DNA from: Chloroflexota bacterium
Lineage (GTDB): Bacteria > Chloroflexota > Anaerolineae > Thermoflexales > Thermoflexaceae
Assembly (NCBI GenBank): GCA_030550075.1
Contig: JAUQQB010000149.1
Coordinates: 1 to 7,034 of the forward strand
DNA length: 7,034 nucleotides
Direction of reading: 5' to 3'
In this document: one piece after another, positions 6,134-7,034 of the stretch
Layout: every line of letters starts with the position of its first letter
How positions within the stretch are numbered: the first letter of the stretch is position 1
The notes under the pieces: model-generated
What the model saw: the letters and a program-made list of their open reading frames with translations, nothing else
The model's database searches: none
What the model was told of the DNA's origin: nothing
Translations under genes and position numbers: made by a program

Positions 6134-6161
6134 ATTATATATGTTACTCCTGATTTACCAA
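6134..6161 (-). promoter_or_regulatory. Sigma-70-like promoter of the kinase gene
   Basis: On the minus strand, TTGGTA (6156-6161) and a perfect TATAAT (6134-6139) are separated by 16 bases. Transcription would begin near 6127, giving a leader of about 75 bases. The spacer contains the 11-bp motif shared with the cupredoxin leader. Confidence 0.65.
6144..6154 (+). promoter_or_regulatory. Shared 11-bp motif TTACTCCTGAT, copy 2 (possible operator)
   Basis: Identical to 2788-2798 on the opposite strand. It lies between the -35 and -10 boxes of the kinase promoter, where a bound regulator would block RNA polymerase. GTTACTCC at 6143-6150 also has a 7-of-8 inverted partner, GGAGTTAC at 6173-6180, centred 30 bp away, so the -35 box sits between two half-sites. 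Autoregulation by the neighbouring regulator is inference. Confidence 0.35.
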
Positions 6162-6221
6162 CAAAACCTTGAGGAGTTACCTAAGGTGTCCCAAATCGGC
6201 GGCTTCCCTAACTTCCAAAAA

Positions 6222-6236
6222 TCTTTCTTTGAAAGA
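6222..6236 (+). repeat. Small hairpin before the dinB-like ribosome site
   Basis: TCTTTC and GAAAGA pair around a TTT loop directly upstream of the GGGGAG ribosome site. Weak AT-rich stem; any effect on translation would be modest. Confidence 0.25.
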
Positions 6237-6247
6237 GGGGAGAACTC

Positions 6248-6745
6248 ATGCGGGGATTGCTGGAACGCCTCGAATCCACCTTAAAGGATTTGCAATGGGC
6301 CGTCGCGCAGATCCCACCGGAGCGAGAGGGGCGATGCCCCCCGCCGGCTCTGGGTGATTGGTCCGTCCGGCGGATCCTCTATCATCTCTGGTTTTATGAA
6401 CACCACATCGCCCTCCCTCAGATGCGCTACGCCCTGGGCCTTCAGGGCCCTCTCCATCCCGGTGATGTGCCGGATGAGGATCGGAGCTGGCCCCGCGAGG
6501 TTCCTGCCGCGACGTGGCTTGACCGTCTGACAGAGGTCCGGCGTGAGGCTCTGGCGCTGGTCCATTCCATCCCGGCGGAGGCCTGGAGCCGGCCCATATC
6601 GGGAACGGTATGGGGGACCCGGACGCTGGCCTGGATCGTCACCAAGACGCTCCAGCACACCTACGAGCATATGACGACGATCCTCCAGATCGCCCTCTTC
6701 TGGGAAATGGCGGCGGCCTTCGAGCCTCGGTGGGAGTTTGAGTGA
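6248..6745 (+). CDS. DinB-like four-helix-bundle protein
   Basis: A 165-residue protein of the DinB/YfiT superfamily, cytoplasmic with no signal or membrane segment, and of usual family length. The likely metal-binding histidine triad is visible: H46 (RRILYHLWFYEHH) and H137 with H141 (LQHTYEHMTTIL). The motif GDWSVRRILYHL matches the helix that follows a conserved tryptophan in this family. Superfamily members include metal-dependent thiol transferases and many of unknown function; the substrate cannot be read from this sequence. The ATG at 6248 has GGGGAG five bases upstream. It is transcribed away from the kinase and ends at a hairpin terminator, so it forms a single-gene unit. Despite the family name, DNA damage induction is not shown here. 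Confidence 0.88.
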   Translation: MRGLLERLESTLKDLQWAVAQIPPEREGRCPPPALGDWSVRRILYHLWFYEHHIALPQMRYALGLQGPLHPGDVPDEDRSWPREVPAATWLDRLTEVRREALALVHSIPAEAWSRPISGTVWGTRTLAWIVTKTLQHTYEHMTTILQIALFWEMAAAFEPRWEFE

Positions 6746-6787
6746 GCAGAGGTAGGACAACTGCTCGCAGTTGTCCTACTTTTGCTC
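6744..6787 (+). terminator. Intrinsic terminator of the dinB-like gene
   Basis: Perfect 12-bp stem GTAGGACAACTG (6752-6763) and CAGTTGTCCTAC (6768-6779) around CTCG, followed by TTTT. Pairing continues outward to 6744 and 6787 with two G-U pairs in the plus-strand RNA, for 20 pairs in all. The arms overlap the stop codons of both convergent genes (TGA at 6743-6745 and TAG at 6776-6778). Confidence 0.82.
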
Positions 6788-7034
6788 CAGGAACGCGAGG
6801 GACTCCTTGGCCTCCGGTAGCCTCAGCTCGAAGATAATGGGCCCGGCGAACCCATGGGCTTCCAGAGTCCGGAGAAGCTCCCCCACCGGGACTTCCCCCC
6901 AGCCCAGGGGAAGATGATCCGCCCAGGCGACCGAGCCATCGGGCCGCTGGCGATAATAGCCATCATGAAGGTGCACCTCCGCCAGACGAGGGAGACAGCG
7001 CTCCAGGACCTCCTGGAAGGAGAAGGGTCCGGGC
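6776..7034 (-). CDS. Sugar phosphate isomerase/epimerase-like TIM-barrel protein (C-terminal part)
   Basis: The last 86 residues of a longer protein whose 5' end lies beyond the window. Reading open to the edge gives PGPFSFQEVLERCLPRLAEV, then HLHDGYYR, DHLPLGWGEVPVGELLRTLE and FAGPIIFEL. The HLHD segment, the D-H-x-P-x-G-x-G loop and a final barrel strand ending in a glutamate (IIFEL) are typical of the xylose isomerase-like (AP endonuclease 2) TIM-barrel superfamily, where they hold metal and substrate residues. The GTG at 6976 is an internal valine, not the start. Stop TAG lies within the terminator stem of the convergent gene. Substrate unknown; members act on sugars, inositol derivatives or hydroxypyruvate, and endonuclease IV is a related alternative. 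Confidence 0.82.
   Translation of the reverse strand, partial: PGPFSFQEVLERCLPRLAEVHLHDGYYRQRPDGSVAWADHLPLGWGEVPVGELLRTLEAHGFAGPIIFELRLPEAKESLAFLEQK

Noticed and set aside
6107..6145. A plus-strand promoter for the dinB-like gene using TTGCCC and TATATG near 6115-6142.
   Set aside because: Only a weak match and it overlaps the much better minus-strand TATAAT promoter; the plus-strand start cannot be set from sequence alone.
6074..6174. Inverted pair CTCAAGG (6074-6080) and CCTTGAG (6168-6174), considered as ends of a small mobile element.
   Set aside because: Seven bases only, about 90 bp apart, no flanking target duplication and no coding content; chance is sufficient.

Overview
The window is a GC-rich bacterial chromosome segment, fully gene-packed, with six minus-strand genes and one plus-strand gene. 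Strong AGGAG-type ribosome binding sites, a TATAAT promoter and a hairpin terminator indicate a bacterium. The A2-type heme-copper oxidase, the lipoprotein cupredoxin next to it and the protein composition would fit a thermophilic Chloroflexota (Anaerolineae/Thermoflexus-like) or a similar deep-branching aerobe. That placement is inference; no marker gene in the window proves it.

Layout by region. Positions 1-1444 (minus) hold most of cytochrome c oxidase subunit I, cut by the window start. Positions 1478-2263 (minus) are subunit II with an intact CuA site. Positions 2271-2765 (minus) are a secreted lipoprotein cupredoxin. These three are tightly packed and probably one operon. Positions 2903-3538 (minus) are a NarL/FixJ response regulator, and 3674-6052 (minus) its likely partner, a large membrane histidine kinase with an extracytoplasmic sensor, HAMP and two GAF-like domains. 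A consensus-like promoter sits upstream of the kinase. Positions 6248-6745 (plus) are a DinB-like protein, transcribed divergently from the kinase and ended by a strong hairpin terminator. Positions 6776-7034 (minus) are the C-terminal part of a sugar phosphate isomerase/epimerase-like TIM-barrel protein.

How the genes may work together: the kinase, regulator, cupredoxin and oxidase genes all point the same way. The simplest reading is a respiratory module in which a membrane two-component system senses a redox, oxygen or metal cue and tunes a terminal oxidase and its copper electron donor. Supporting hints are a cysteine cluster in the first GAF domain of the kinase, an 11-bp motif shared by the kinase promoter and the cupredoxin leader, and three helically spaced GGGATA repeats upstream of the cupredoxin gene.

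The oxidase itself is notable. It has the YSHPAVY signature of A2-type oxidases in place of the D-channel glutamate, lacks the usual K-channel lysine, and carries an N-terminal extension predicted to add two membrane helices. No mobile element, CRISPR array, tRNA or rRNA was found. The longest non-coding stretch is the 195-bp divergent region 6053-6247.
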